Position numbers and translations under genes: made by a program
Shown here: positions 11,898-23,666 of the stretch, one piece after another
How the letters are laid out: each line of letters starts with the position of its first letter
Numbering within the stretch: position 1 is the first letter of the stretch
Notes under the pieces: generated by a model
Database searches by the model: none
What the model saw: only the letters and a program-made list of their open reading frames with translations
Told to the model about the DNA's origin: nothing
Assembly (NCBI RefSeq): GCF_019320115.1
Contig: NC_089584.1
Span: forward strand, 72,323,533-72,387,532
Origin: Miscanthus floridulus
Taxonomy: Eukaryota > Streptophyta > Magnoliopsida > Poales > Poaceae
Direction of reading: 5' to 3'
Length of the DNA: 64,000 nt

Positions 11898-13671
11898 TAC
11901 TCCACTTTTCACCAAGCGTGCCGCCCACTCCGTTCATGCCTCCTTGCGGGAATCGAGGTGATCTAACTCCTCTTAGGACCACCGGTCGCCTTCAATGGCC
12001 TAGATCCATGCACGCCAAGTGTCACGACCTCTGCTCCGCCAGATTTGCTCCACGTGGCATGATGTCCCATCTCCTAGGCAAGGTGGGACGGCACAGGAGT
12101 GCACGCCATAACACAACCCATGGGCGTGGCATCCCATGCACCATCAACCGCCTATGTGGGACGTTAGAAGGTGGGGCGCGCTCAGAAGCCACCTCACCCA
12201 CTGACTAGGAGGCCTCACGATGGCCTCAGGGGCTACACCAACTCCCTAGATGGAGAGTCTGGTCCCTCGATCAACAGGCACATGGGTGGCATGCCCCCAA
12301 AACAAACCAACTCTCTAGAGTTAGGTCAGGAGCCACTGAGCAGTGGACCCAATGAGGGAACCCAATGAGCCTGGTGCACTCCCCGTACCCTAGCCTATGG
12401 CTATAAAGGTTGGCCTAAGAAGCTCGAGGCCTGCTACCGAAGCCCCTAGAAGAGAGTGGCGCGCCAAGTGATTAGGCGGCCCCAAGCTAGAGGCTAGATG
12501 CTCTCGATCACCCAACCCATGGTAGGCCTAGACCAAAAGATGAGGGTGCCCCAAGCCCTAGGTGGGCAACTCCCAAACAAGTTCACCGAACACTCGCTCG
12601 GGCCACAGGTGCCTACAACATAGGCCAAAAAAGGGTCAGCACCACCAACGCTTGGCCCCGATAGCCGAGCACCCCAACCACATTAGGAAGAGCCCCACGC
12701 AAGGCATCACACTCTAGTCAGAGGAAGACATCCCCACCATGGCTGAGTTTGGTCACCAGAAGATCGAATTTAGCCCTTCGTTGCCTTCACGAACTAGGTC
12801 AAGTGAGGCCACAAAGGGCTCGAGGGCTCCTGATGAGATCCTAATGTATGGGTATGTTAAGCCTTGGGGTCAAAGGTTCCTAACCAAGAGACCCCCCAAC
12901 TGACCCTTCCAGGATTGCTCGGGGGCTATACCCATCGGGTATGATCACACGCACCCTCAGATCAGAGGATTAGGCCAAGCCTGAGTAAGCATGTCACCTT
13001 TGCTCAGCGCTCGGGGGCTTGCCTGAGCCCGGGGCCCCCAATCAATGAGAGTCTAGACCCAATCCTTGGCCTCCCCTCGGCCTTCGGTGCTAGCCAAGGC
13101 CTGAGCACAAGAAGACACTCCCTAAGCCATCAGGGCTTGGGGGCTCCCCGATGCCGCCCCTTGAGCACAACGCTCTCAACCACTCCTCCGACAAGGTCAC
13201 GCATGGGATGTGACACCAGAAGACAAGTTTCTTCATGGCCTCCAGGGGCTCGAGGGCTCCTGGGCCCGCACATCAGCCCCTTTAGCCAGCCTCCTTTGCC
13301 ACCAAGAAGTCTCCAGAAGGCACACCTGGGGGATGCCCATCCAAGCTGACATAGCCTGACACTTGGTGTGTCAGGACAGAGTAGTCGAATGATGCCTAGA
13401 GCTTCTTCGGCTCCACAACATCACCACGGTCCATAGAGCACCACTACAAGACCCTCCTAGACTCTAGCGCATGTAGACCATAGGCTCATCCCCCCAAACC
13501 GCCATGTACCCGATCTATCTTGGTATATAAGGGATAGGTCAAAACCTAGAGGGGGGAGGATGATCTGAGACAGATCATCCCATTCCTCACTGACAATGTG
13601 CTATCTCTATTACTAGCCATTTATGTTGTGGTTTCCTTGAGTCTACAATGGTCGACCAGATGTCTCAACCC
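11898..13671 (+). mobile_element. GC-rich LTR-like fragment with TATA box, no gene seen
   Basis: This 1.8-kb stretch is C-rich and repeats phrases such as CTCGGGGGCT and GCTCGAGGGCTCC. It has no reading frame with a recognisable domain. Near its end a TATATAA (13524-13530) precedes a leader-like sequence, as in a plant LTR; a TGTCAGGACAGAG at about 13368 may be an LTR start. I read it as part of a retrotransposon truncated by later events. No terminus is certain. Confidence 0.35.
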
Positions 13672-13674
13672 TTA

Positions 13675-13964
13675 GAGCAAGTATAACATTTGTCTTATAG
13701 CTAAGCTAATTAATATTTGTTGCTGATGTGGAAAAGAGAAGGTAGCTTGGTTCTCATACAAACAACAAGCTAGACATGGGAGCCTATGCAGTGGTGCGCC
13801 CTGATAGAATAATATGTGAGGAGGAATAGGAAAGAGAATATGAGACATGGTGCCATATAATAATAATAAATAGTTTTTAGGCAAATAGAAGACAACTATT
13901 GTATAGTTTGGCTTTTATAACTTTACTTATAGCCGATTACTTGGCTCTATTATTGACATTGCTC
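13675..13964. mobile_element. Tourist/PIF-Harbinger-like MITE
   Basis: It has terminal inverted repeats GAGCAAGTATAAC / rc of ATTGACATTGCTC and a TTA duplicated at both sides (13672-13674 and 13965-13967). The 290-bp size and 3-bp TTA duplication fit Tourist-type MITEs. It has no coding capacity. Confidence 0.65.
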
Positions 13965-14069
13965 TTATATTAGGAGATCGGTCATCGATCGGCCTGGTTG
14001 CGATAGACAAACAAAACGAAATGCACTTGCAATTTATATATAATATAATGTGAGTTGATGTTAGATTAT

Positions 14070-14283
14070 GGCCCTATTTAGGGGAGGTGTAGCTTTTCCA
14101 AAAACACCTCCTAGAGAAGCTTCCTAGAAAAACTCAGAAAATTGCTGTGAGGATTTTTTTTCTATTTCTAGTATAAAGTGTAGCTTTTGGAGCTTTTTGT
14201 CTCCTTAAAGAAACAAAACCCTATTCGAGGGAGCTTCTGCTTTTTTATCTTTACGGGGAAGCAAAAACTCTCTAAATAGACCC
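14070..14283. mobile_element. MITE with GG(C/T)CTATTTAG ends
   Basis: The left end is GGCCCTATTTAGGGGA and the right end is the inverted TCTCTAAATAGACCC, with TAT on both sides. The interior carries paired AGCTTTTCCAAAAA-like and AGAAGCTTCC-like words. A diverged relative may lie at about 37575-37660. Confidence 0.6.
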
Positions 14284-14561
14284 TATATATGTGTAATATT
14301 CAACACACAATGGCCTAAATGTGGATTAAAATGTGTGTGTCTAGACTTAATTAATCAGCTAGAGGAGAAGGGATAGGATGGTTTGCAATAACGAGACCAG
14401 CAAGCTAATGGCTAATAATCAAAGAACAATTTTCCTTCTTTTTCTTTATATTATACCTCCCTTCTAGAAAAAAAATTCTCTAGTTTCGCATTAGTTTTGG
14501 ACTGGATACTGAGATGCACATTAGTTTTTGGGTCAGATGTAGGAGTAGTAGTACCTTAGTT

Positions 14562-15420
14562 TGAAAGTGCATGTAGGCCCTCTAATGGGTTTTGGTGCTT
14601 AAATGACAAAACAAGGCAAGCAAATTGATAAATCAAAATGAGCCAAAAGTAAATGGATATGGTTTGGTTTCAATGATGGCTTGCTTGCATAAATGAGAAG
14701 AGATCGATAGTCCATTGGTTTTGATCATGACTAATTATGTGAAGATGTGTGATCAAAATATTAGTTGATGAAAAAGAGTTTATATGAAAGCTTACTTGAT
14801 CACAACATCAAAATGAAGATATGTAAATGAAAATAAATGTAAAGTGAAGGGTGCCAAGCCAAAATAAAAATAAAAATAATATAAGGAATTGTAAATTAAC
14901 TTGCCCTTATTGATGTTGATTCATATATGTTAAGATATGTGATGAAGAGCAATGGAGAATCAATGCATATTATGAATATAGGTTACTTGGTGACTTGGAT
15001 GATATTCTTTATCATGAAAGAAGAATGATCAAGTGCTTATGAATTCAATGAAATTCAACATGGAAGCATAGTTGATCACAGGAAGCAAAACAACATTCAA
15101 GAAGGATTATCAGGGTTGTTTAAAATCCACTCGATTCGGCTTCCACCAGATAATTCAGGATCAGGGTTGTTTAAAACCCACTGGGTTCGGCTTCCACCCA
15201 AGAATTTGGGACTCCATGGCTCGCTCCCATGCTGGCACATACACCTCTGACAGATTTATAGAGAAGCCCTCTATTTGTTTGAAAACTAACCCGCGGTCCA
15301 GCTCATCATCCATAAATAGTATCCACGTTGAGATACTTTTCACGTAAACCTCTAATGTAAATTTTATTCTAACATGAAGAAGAGGAAATTCGAGACATGT
15401 TTTTTTTGCATAACCCCGTG
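14562..15420 (+). mobile_element. Left part of a copia-like LTR
   Basis: It starts TGAAAGTGCATGTAGG, the SIRE-like LTR start, and has the AT-rich U3-like composition of such LTRs. A 51-bp motif is doubled at about 15109-15205 (CAGGGTTGTTTAAAA..CGGCTTCCACC). The matching LTR end may be 23667-24530, past an inserted Helitron. TAGTT before 14562 and GAGTT after 24530 agree at four of five bases. The right limit is approximate. Confidence 0.45.
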
Positions 15421-15980
15421 ATGTTTTGTAGGAAGCCCCCAGCGCGCGCCGCAGTAGCCCTGGTCTGACCTGGCACCCCTACGTTGTCCCTCTCTATTCA
15501 TACTCTCCTCTCCCGGTCGCCATCGCTGCACCTCTGCCCCTCCCTACCCTTCCTCCCGCCCACCCTCCACACCACCATCGCTCGAGCACTGAAACCTACC
15601 TCTCCAGCATAGGGAAGCACTGGCGCCATGTGAGATCTAGTGTCACACAGATCAGGTGGACCTCGCCGGTTCCCATGGTGGCCATGGTCAGTGCTAGATA
15701 AGGAAGCACTAGCTCATCCCTGCCCTCTCCTCCCCGCGCCCTCTTCTTCCTAGCATGAGTGCCATCATGGCTCAAGCATGGGAAGCCATGCGGCCTCTGT
15801 GGCATGTGGGAGCTTGTGAGATCTGGTAGTGCGCAGATCAGGCAAAAGTCCCATTGTCATCCCCCTTCTCTCCCCTGAAGAGGCTCAAGGTGAGAAATGT
15901 GGGGGCTTGTAGGTCCTAGGGTTTGGTGGGGAGGGATTTGGACTTGATCTCATGGATTTTTTTGCTTTGGTGCTTCATGG
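15420..15980 (+). other. Pyrimidine-rich leader-like segment, possible captured 5' gene part
   Basis: The region contains CT-rich leader-like DNA (15480-15590) and two partly similar stretches near 15594 and 15775 (GGGAAGC..GTGAGATCT..GCAGATCAGG). No convincing protein is encoded. It is interrupted at 15980 by the chromovirus; CATGG reads on both sides. Confidence 0.3.
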
Positions 15981-16268
15981 TGTCATGCCCTGTTGCCACC
16001 GGACAGTGCCGTCGACGTGAGGAGCTTCAGAGAGTATGCGAGAGACAAGGAATGGAAAGAGGAACCTTCCTCTTTCACCGAGTTCAATTTCAGAAAAATG
16101 CGATCATCCTCAATCCGATACAACGCATGCTTAAAACACCCCCTTGGCCTATGGCCCACATGTCATACTATATCTATTACATAATTGCTCGAATATGTCT
16201 TCTGACTTCCTTAGCGTACTTCTCTTGGTTTACATCTCCTTCAGGTCATAGGTGTACTAGGTCTGACA
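15981..16268 (-). repeat. 3' LTR of the chromovirus (CpG-depleted copy)
   Basis: It is the same length as the partner LTR and differs at about 17 sites by eye. At ten of these the partner has CG and this copy has TG or CA; the reverse was not seen once. Confidence 0.95.
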
Positions 16269-16281
16269 TCTCCTCCCACCG
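16269..16281 (-). other. Polypurine tract of the chromovirus
   Basis: On the minus strand the purine-rich GGTGGGAGGAGA lies directly before the TGTCAGACC start of the 3' LTR, the site for plus-strand priming. Confidence 0.7.
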
Positions 16282-16394
16282 AAGACAATGCTTGACCCCA
16301 AGCATGTGCCTATAGGAACCGCTTACGAATGACATTGTAGTCTTCCTAGGTTGTTGAAGTTGGTGGTAGACCTATCCACTGAATGAGCACCTAT

Positions 16395-17500
16395 GGAATA
16401 GTAGCATTACCATGCTTGACCAGTCGACGCTCAAGCACCTTCTCAGGCATTGTCGCCGTGGCCTCAATATCAGTGGTGAATGGAAGCTTAGAAAAAACTA
16501 GTGTATAATCTGCAGCAAAAGGTTTAAGCTATGAAACATGAAACACATCATGGATCTTACTGTCTTCTGGTAGCTTCAGGTGATATGCTACCCACCCAAT
16601 GCATTTAGTAACGAGATAGGGCCCAAAATACTTGTATGAAAGTTTAGGAAATGGGTGATTCGCCACAGAACTTTGTGTGTACGGTTGTAGCTTCAACAGA
16701 ACTTGGTCACCCACTTGGAACTCAATGTCAATACGATGTTTATCAGCCATCACTTTAATTATGTTCTGTGCCTTGGCCAAATTCTCCTTGACGGCCTGCA
16801 AATGCAGTTCTCTGTTCTCTACTAGTTTAGCTACAGTGACTGGTGTTGTTTGTTGTATAGTAGGAGCAGCACCAACCTTTGGATCATAGCCATATAGAGC
16901 CTTGAATGGAGAACAACCTAGAGAACTATGGTAAGTAGAATTATACCACAGTTGTGCTAAAGAGAGCCAAGAGTGCCAGGTTTTGGGTGAATCTTGGACA
17001 GCACACCGCAAGTATAGTTCAAGACATTTATTTACTCTCTCAGTCTATCCATCACTCTATGGATGGTAGGCAGTGCTAAGCTGGAGGTTCACTCTGTAAA
17101 GCTTGAAGAGTTCCTTCCAAAAGGCACTAACAAATATTGTGTCTTGATCAGAGACAATGGAGTTTGGGAGACCATGAAGCTTGACAATGTTATCCATGAA
17201 AAGCTAAGCTATGGTAGACGTTGTGTATGGATGTTTAACTGCCACAAAATGAGCAAATTTGGTAAGTCTGTCCACTACTACCATGATCACACTGTAGCCA
17301 TTGTATTTAGGCAGGCCTTCTATGAAATCCATAGATATGTCCATCCACACCCCCTCAGGAATTGGTAGAGGCTGTAGTAGTCCAGGTGGGGAGTGATTAG
17401 TGTGCTTGGCTTGTTGGCAGGCATAGCACTGCTTAACAAAATCTTCCACAACCATCTTCATTCCTTTCCATGCAAAGTGAGTCTTGAGTCTCTGGTATGT
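16395..17500 (-). pseudogene. Chromovirus integrase and chromodomain (broken)
   Basis: Residues encoded at 17204-17461 carry the end of the HHCC zinc region (C-Y-A-C-Q) followed by the DDE-core start (M-D-I-S-M-D-F-I-E-G-L-P) typical of gypsy integrases. 16529-17011 encodes the C-terminal part, including W-Y-N-S-T-Y-H and a GPF/Y-like D-Q-V-L-L-K-L-Q segment ending H-D-V-F-H-V-S. After a TAG at 16526 the same frame continues into a chromodomain-like tail (P-E-K-V-L-E-R-R, then V-L-I-Q-W). A second stop follows in that tail. The domain would guide insertion into heterochromatin in an active element. Confidence 0.8.
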
Positions 17501-17547
17501 TGCTTTAGTACCTGAGTGACCCCCAATAGCGCTGGAATGGAAAGCTG

Positions 17548-18930
17548 CTATAATCTTTGTATGTAGGGCTGAGTTTTAGGCAATCCATAGTTTGTTCTTG
17601 TATCTAATGATACCATTGTCCAAGTTGCAACCTGCCATATCAGGGCTTTGGATAGCCAGTTGGTCAGCAGCTTCTGGGCCCTAGGATCAGTTGTATAAGA
17701 ATGAAGTACTTCCTGCAACCAATCAGGCCTAACCATGGAAACAACTTAAAAGGTGTGGAGGTGAGCCACCCTAGATAGCGCATCTGCTGCCAGGTTATCT
17801 TTTCCTTTCTTATAAACAATTTTAAACTACAGCCCCATCAATCTAGTCTTGCTTTCCTTTGCATATCAGAATGCAGATTCTATTCCTAGAGATAAGCTAA
17901 GGATTTGTGGTCTGTCAAAATAATAAATTCTTGTCTTTGTAGATAGTGTCTCCACCTTTCCACTGCCATAATCAATGTCAAGAACTCTTTCTCATAAATA
18001 GATAGGTGTTTGTGTTTGTCACCCAAGGCTTTGCTAAGAAAAGCAATTGGTTGGCCCTTTTGCATCAAGACTACCCCAATGTCGTCTGCACAAGCATCTA
18101 TTTCCATAGGGAATGGCTCTTGGAAATTGGGTAGGGTGAGGACTGGGGTGTGGGACATAGCAATCTTGAGTTCATCAAATGTTGTATGGGCTTTTGGATT
18201 CCATTGGAACTGTTTGTGCCTTAACAGATTGGTTAGTGGTTTTGCAATGATGCCATAACCCTTCACAAACTTCCTATAATATCCTATTAACCCCAGAAAG
18301 GCTCTTAGCTCCATAAATGTTGTGGGTGTTGGCCAGTGAACCATAGCTATTGTCTTCTAGGGATCAGTGGCCACCCCATTAGCTGATATAATGTGCCCCA
18401 AGTACTCCAACTGGCTTTGAGCAAAGGAACATTTAGACTACTTCAAATAAAGTTGATTTGCCAACAGTGTCTAGAGAACCAGTTGTAAATGTTCCTAGTG
18501 TTCTTCTAATGATTTGCTATATATGAGAATATCATCTAGGAACACTAGGACAAATTTCCCCAGAAAAGGTTGGAGGACTTGGTTCATGATGCATTGGAAA
18601 GTAGCTGGTGCATTTGTGAGCCCAAAGGGTATTACCTTGAACTGGTAGTGGCCCTGATGTGTTTTAAAGGCAGTCTTGTACTCATCTTCAGGTAACATTC
18701 TCACCTAGTGATACCCTGACCTCATGTCCAACTTGGTGAATATTTCTGCTCCAGACAACTCATCCAGAATTTCTTCGATAACAGGCATTGGAAATCTGTT
18801 CTTGACAGTCATGTCATTCAACTTTCTGTAGTCCACACAAAATCGCTAAGACCCATCTTTTTTTGACTAGGAGCACAGGGGAAGCAAAAGGGCTATGGTT
18901 GTGGGTGATTAATCTAGCTTGTAACAATTT
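17548..18930 (-). pseudogene. Chromovirus reverse transcriptase / RNase H (broken)
   Basis: 18495-18704 encodes the palm with F-L-D-D-I-L-I-Y-S, the gypsy form of the catalytic YxDD box, preceded by [11 protein letters not shown]. 17886-18344 encodes the thumb (F-L-G-L-I-G-Y-Y-R) and RNase H start (E-I-D-A), with the later acidic T-D-H-K-S-L. The reading frame differs from the gag-protease part, with the shift near 18850, and differs again from the integrase. Several in-frame stops are present. Confidence 0.85.
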
Positions 18931-18936
18931 CTAGAC

Positions 18937-20868
18937 CTAATCTTCTATTTTGGTTTTGTGTTGAGGAGAATAGTGGTAGGGTCTGGCATTGACAGGTATA
19001 GCTCCAGGAATGAGCAGAATGGAGTGATCATAGCTCCTAGATGGTGGTAGTGTCTGGGGATCATGGAAAACTTGGCTATTTTGATCAAGAATGTGTTGTA
19101 TAGCTGGAGGTGGTTCTGCTGGTGGAAGGTTGGGTGGAGATAAGGTGTCATGGGTGGGTTTGACAATAACAAAAGCCCAACTATTGTTGCCTTTGGTGTC
19201 TTTGTATAATTTAGTGGCAGAAATGGGTTTGGCTTGCAAAGGAGGGGAGATAATGCCCTGGAGCTTAACTGGTTTGTTTTTTATGTGGAACTGTAGGGTT
19301 TTCTTGGACCAATCCACTTCCATAGGGCCCTGCTGCTTAAGCCAGTCATAGCCCAAGATGGCATCATAGGTACTCATGTCCAAGACTATCATGTCACTAC
19401 ATAGAGTATGCCCTTGAATATACCACTATAAGTTCTAGACTTTGGCTATACTGGTCAACATGTCTCCATTAGCCAACCTCACTATCCTTGTTGGGATTGG
19501 TACAGTAGCTAACTTGGCTAGTTTCACAAAGTTGGAACTGATGAAACTATGTGAACTGCCCAAATCCAGTAAGGTAAGCATAACTTTATCCTGCACGAGG
19601 GCTTTGAGCTTCGTAGAATTGTCAGTATCCATACTAGAGAGTGCATTCAGAGATAAGTGACAGAAATCTTGAGCAAGAGTATCTTCAATAGCTAGCTGAT
19701 TCAGCATATCTTCTGTAATCTCCTCTTTATTTGTGTCTAGATCATTGATAACCAATGCATGAACTTGAGCCTTGTGACGTTTGGGGCAATTCTCTTGGTG
19801 GTCGGGTTCAAATTTATCACCACAAGTAAAACATAGGTTGTTAGCATGCCTATAATCCCTCAACTGCCTGATTCTTTGTAGATTGGCATTGTTTGTCTAA
19901 GGGTTAGGAGCTTCCTGCTTCTAAAACTGTGGCTTGGGAGTAGCATTGTTTCTGTTATACTTGGCCTTGGTTCTTTCTTGGGTTCTTTGCTAGATCTTGG
20001 CAATTAGAGCTGCCCTATCAACTGTGAGTGGAACATGGGGCTCTACTACTGCTCGGATGTCATCCTTGAGACCAGCTACATAAGCTGAAGCAAAGAAAAC
20101 CTCATCATAATGGCTGTTGTGCATGGTAATGTTGTAATGCAGCACTTGAAAAGCCAAAGTGTAGTCTTCCACTGTACCACTTTGCTTAAGGGCTAGCAGA
20201 TCACTGATGGCTGTACAAAAATCATCTGTACCAAACTTGGACAGAACTACTAAGCAAAATGCAGTCCAGGAGGGCCAAGTGTGACCCTATTTGTAAGCTT
20301 GCCACCATTTGGCGGCATTTTCCTGTAAGCGCATTGTAGCATATGTGACCTTCATCTCATCTTCAGTCTTGTAGATTTTGAAGTAGTTATCATAGATGTC
20401 TAGCCATATCTTGGGATGGTTGCCATCAAAAGTTGGGAATTGCATCTTGGGAAGTGCATGGTGAGGCGTGGAATCCTTGTGATGGTGCTGTGGCCTCTTG
20501 GATGGCGCAGTTTTCACTACATAGTCTTTGCTAGCAAATATGTTGTCAAAATGTGCCTCTTCCGTAGAGATCAGAGAAACATTCTCTGATTGTTGCATTG
20601 CAGCCTCATTCTCCATCTGACGTAGTGTTAGAGAAGCCACTGCTTGTCCATTGGACTATACCTGTTTGGATATGATTTTTTGTTCTACCTTTGTTTCATC
20701 CACACTTTGCTTCAATTGCTGTTGGATCAGACTGATATCATTCATTTGTTTGAACACTAGGTCAAAATTCTCCATGACCTATTCCTAGCGACTCTTTTCT
20801 TCATCTGTGTTGGTCGACATGGCGTCTAGGATGAACTTGGTCTGAACCGAAGGCTTAGGAGGAGCCAT
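18937..20868 (-). pseudogene. Chromovirus gag and protease (broken)
   Basis: One frame runs from an ATG at 20868 down to about 18937, interrupted by stops. 20287-20640 encodes Gag with P-T-F-D-G-N-H-P-K-I-W; 19990-20172 a further capsid part; near 19830 a zinc knuckle C-F-T-C..H..C; near 19570 the aspartic protease site reads L-L-D-L-G-S-S-H-S-F-I, where the usual small residue after the aspartate is replaced by leucine. Then an RT N-terminal linker ends at 18937. It cannot yield active protein. Confidence 0.8.
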
Positions 20869-21564
20869 CATGAAGAAGCTGAGATATAGGTGACCGACTG
20901 GTGTAGTAACAGGTTTGGCCACTGCCTCCCCAACAATCTACTACACCCAACTGCAGGCTATGCCTGGACGCACGGCACCACCAAGGGATTTTATGCGGGA
21001 ACCTATCCCGTAACCCGAGTGTGTGAGCGTGTCCCCGCCAACGCCACCGCAACCCAATCGAGTAAGAATGCTACGGAATTTTACACGGGAATTTGTCCCA
21101 CAACCCTCGCAGTCCTCGATTGAGTGCCAAATGAACTTGTATCCGCCGCCGATCCAAAGTCGATGCCGAAACCCAGCTGAGAAAAGATGCCGTAGAATTT
21201 GGTGGAGTGGTGGGTGGGAATTGGTTGGGTTGTGGATGGGTGGAGGTGGAAATTGCAGAGCTCGGGTGAAGTAGTGCCACTACCGGAGCTGACCCAGTTC
21301 AACCCAAAGGAGGGACCTCTGGTTCCTTCCGTCGAACACCTCGAGGGCGTTAACGGAGATCCCCTGCCCATTGGAATTACGAACTGTAGATCAAGGCGCC
21401 CGGTCATGGAACGTACCAAGATGGACGGAGCAACTACGGCGAGGTGGGTTTAAGGTGGTAGGTTACAGGATTGTAGGGGTGGCGGCGCCGCTGCGAGACG
21501 GTTGTCGCCGGGTAACTAGCGTCGGAGTTGGCTGGTGAAGCCCACTGCCCATGCCGAGGAAAAG

Positions 21565-21581
21565 GAGTCTCTGATACCAAC
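21565..21581 (-). other. Primer-binding site of the chromovirus
   Basis: On the minus strand, next to the 5' LTR end, the sequence is TTGGTATCAGAGAC, matching the complement of the 3' end of initiator Met tRNA over its first eleven bases. Confidence 0.85.
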
Positions 21582-21869
21582 TGTCACGCCCCGTTGCCAC
21601 CGGCCAGCACCGTCGACGTGAGGAGCTTCAGAGAGTACGCGAGAGACGAGGAACGGGAAGAGGAACCTTCCTCTTTCACCGAGTTCAATTTCAGAAAAAT
21701 GCGATCGTCCTCAATCCGATACAACGCACGCTTAAAACACCCCCTTGGCCTATGGCCCACATGTCATACTATATCTATTACATAATTGCTCGAATACGTC
21801 TTCTGACTTCCTTAGCGTACTTCTCTTGGTTTACGTCTCCTTTAGGTCGTAGGTATACCAGGTCTGACA
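21582..21869 (-). repeat. 5' LTR of the chromovirus (CpG-rich copy)
   Basis: This copy keeps all ten CpGs that are lost in the other LTR. It ends GGTCTGACA followed by CATGG. Confidence 0.95.
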
Positions 21870-23639
21870 CATGGCTGCTGACATGGCAGATCCGGCAGCT
21901 GGAGCCTGGCATTGGATCGGATCTAGCACCATGGCATGCTTGCCGCGGTTCTTGGCAGGTGAGCTCACGATTGGTTAGTTTGATTCGAATCCTGCCGAAT
22001 GTTGATTTATTTACCTGTGAATTTGTGATGCATCTTCAAAGTCACGGTGTTGAGCTTCACAACGACCAAGCGGCCAGGGCACACTATTTCTAATCAACTT
22101 GCGTCTATCAAAAGTATAATCTAGATCTTTGGTTGTAGAAGAGCTTGAAACACATTTCACCTATGTACACTAACATAGGAGTACCATTTTGCCCTTATCT
22201 GCATTTGGTCAGGCTAATCTTTGGACTACCATTGAACATTTCATTTCTACAATCACTCTACAGGTGGAACTTCTGCATCCTTCTAATGGCTCTGGTAGTC
22301 TGGTCCAAATATGAATGCTAATGTTTCTTCTTTAGGGGTGAGGCATGCTTCTGCTAATTTTTTTCATATGCATATATAACTTTGTCTAGGTAATATTTAT
22401 GATCTAAATCGTGTATCATGTTGTACTGAAATTAGAAATTTCCTCTGTATAGTATTGGTTTAAAAGTTTAAAATCATATGCATTAATAAAACAAATAGTT
22501 CAAATGGCACAAAATGATTATGTACAAAGTAGCCACCTGTATTTTAAAGCTTCACACATTGAACAAGATATGATGGTATTGATATGAACTGGTGATGAAG
22601 GATCCACTTCTTGTCCTGACTTATGTGGTAATATTTTCGCATCGATTGCAGGATTTTTTTCCCCTCTAGGCTTACCTGAATTAGATGGCGGTGACGTCCT
22701 ATCTGATGGTGCTTTCTGGTCGTTAGCTAAGACACTTGTGGAAGAAATGCTGACGAGTCCTGTTGTGATATGCTGTTAGTTCAAGAAGTAAGGAAACATA
22801 TTGCTTCGTCTCTCAAAAAAGAGCAGGCACATGAAAGACCATTCTTTAAGGCAATCAATGTGAAGAAAGGTATTACTGATAACAGAAGGGGGAACACATC
22901 CTAAAGCACACCAGGGAAAAAATGATGCCTCTGATCATGTGAGTTCCCTTCATGGTCTACTAAATCAAAGTAGTTCTACATGCAGGCTATTTATGGTGGT
23001 TGCCCATGTCAATATTTTTGCAGGTACGAATTCATATGAAGTGAAATAGAAATTTCTCTAGCAAGGATATTTTTTGTGTGCTTCGTTTGCCTCTCTAGAA
23101 TGTCAAACAACTTCAGCTTAGACTCGACAGGTAGAGTCTTCTAATTGAAAAGTTTTGTGACTGTAGCTCTCTCCTTCCTATATTCATGTAGATTTTCTGT
23201 TTGACAATATATGTGAAGGTGTCAGGAGGGATAAGTAGCGGTTCAGATACTGAAGGTGTGGACTTTAAACAATGTAAATAGTTCCTCTTGCATTGATTGA
23301 TTATTGTGATTGTTTATTAGATTTGATAATTGTTGTACAATCTGCAGTGGCTAGAAAGCAAAGTACTGGTCTTTTGGAAAAAGAGCTTGCTGCTACAACC
23401 AACAGGATCTATCAAGGAACAATGTAGATTCGTGCTGAGCTGCTACAACTAACAGGACACTGCTGCTAACAAACTGACAAAAACAACTCTCTTACTTATC
23501 CTAATCTTAGGTGTTGACTCCACGCTGATATTGAGAATTACTATATTAATGTCTGCTTAGATATTAACATTATCATTTAGTTATAATGCAATGACTATCA
23601 AACTTTGATAATAGCTTTCATTCTTTAGGCCATTGTAGT
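21870..23639 (+). other. Helitron cargo: unidentified captured exon-like pieces
   Basis: Open stretches with splice-like borders appear: about 22651-22775 (after TTGCAG; encodes L-P-E-L-D-G-G-D-V-L-S-D-G-A-F-W), about 22777-22880 (V-R-K-H-I-A-S-S-L-K-K-E-Q), and about 23347-23427. They look like remnants of one plant gene carried by the Helitron, but I do not recognise the protein. The introns between them are AT-rich as in plants. No continuous reading frame remains. Confidence 0.35.
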
Positions 23640-23666
23640 GCGCCCGAAGGGCGCCTAATGTTCTAG
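23640..23666 (+). other. Helitron 3' terminus: hairpin plus CTAG
   Basis: GCGCCC-GAA-GGGCGC forms a perfect six-pair stem with a three-base loop, followed by CTAATGTT and terminal CTAG. The next base is T, as expected for insertion between A and T. Confidence 0.8.

Larger units (their letters stand above)
15981..21869 (-). mobile_element. Complete Ty3/gypsy chromovirus with TSD
   Basis: Two 288-bp LTRs (15981-16268 and 21582-21869, TGTCACGCC..GGTCTGACA on the plus strand) bound a 5.3-kb interior. CATGG is duplicated outside (15976-15980, 21870-21874). The minus strand encodes gag, protease, reverse transcriptase, RNase H, integrase and a C-terminal chromodomain-like tail, the chromovirus order. 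Short LTRs and the iMet primer site fit a Reina-like lineage (inference). Frameshifts and stops make it inactive. Confidence 0.95.
15420..23666 (+). mobile_element. Helitron (3' end defined; 5' end approximate), split by a chromovirus
   Basis: The 3' terminus is clear: a GC-rich hairpin (23640-23654), eight bases, then CTAG followed by T. The flanks of the chromovirus inside it (15420-15980 and 21870-23600) look like captured plant gene pieces: a pyrimidine-rich leader, and short open stretches bounded by GT/AG signals. No Rep/helicase is encoded, so it is non-autonomous. The 5' TC end was not located; 15420 is only where composition changes. Confidence 0.45.

Noticed and set aside
16529..21869. 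Possibility that the chromovirus or copia extra frame encodes an envelope protein
   Set aside because: No signal peptide, membrane helix or glycoprotein-like features were seen in either element.
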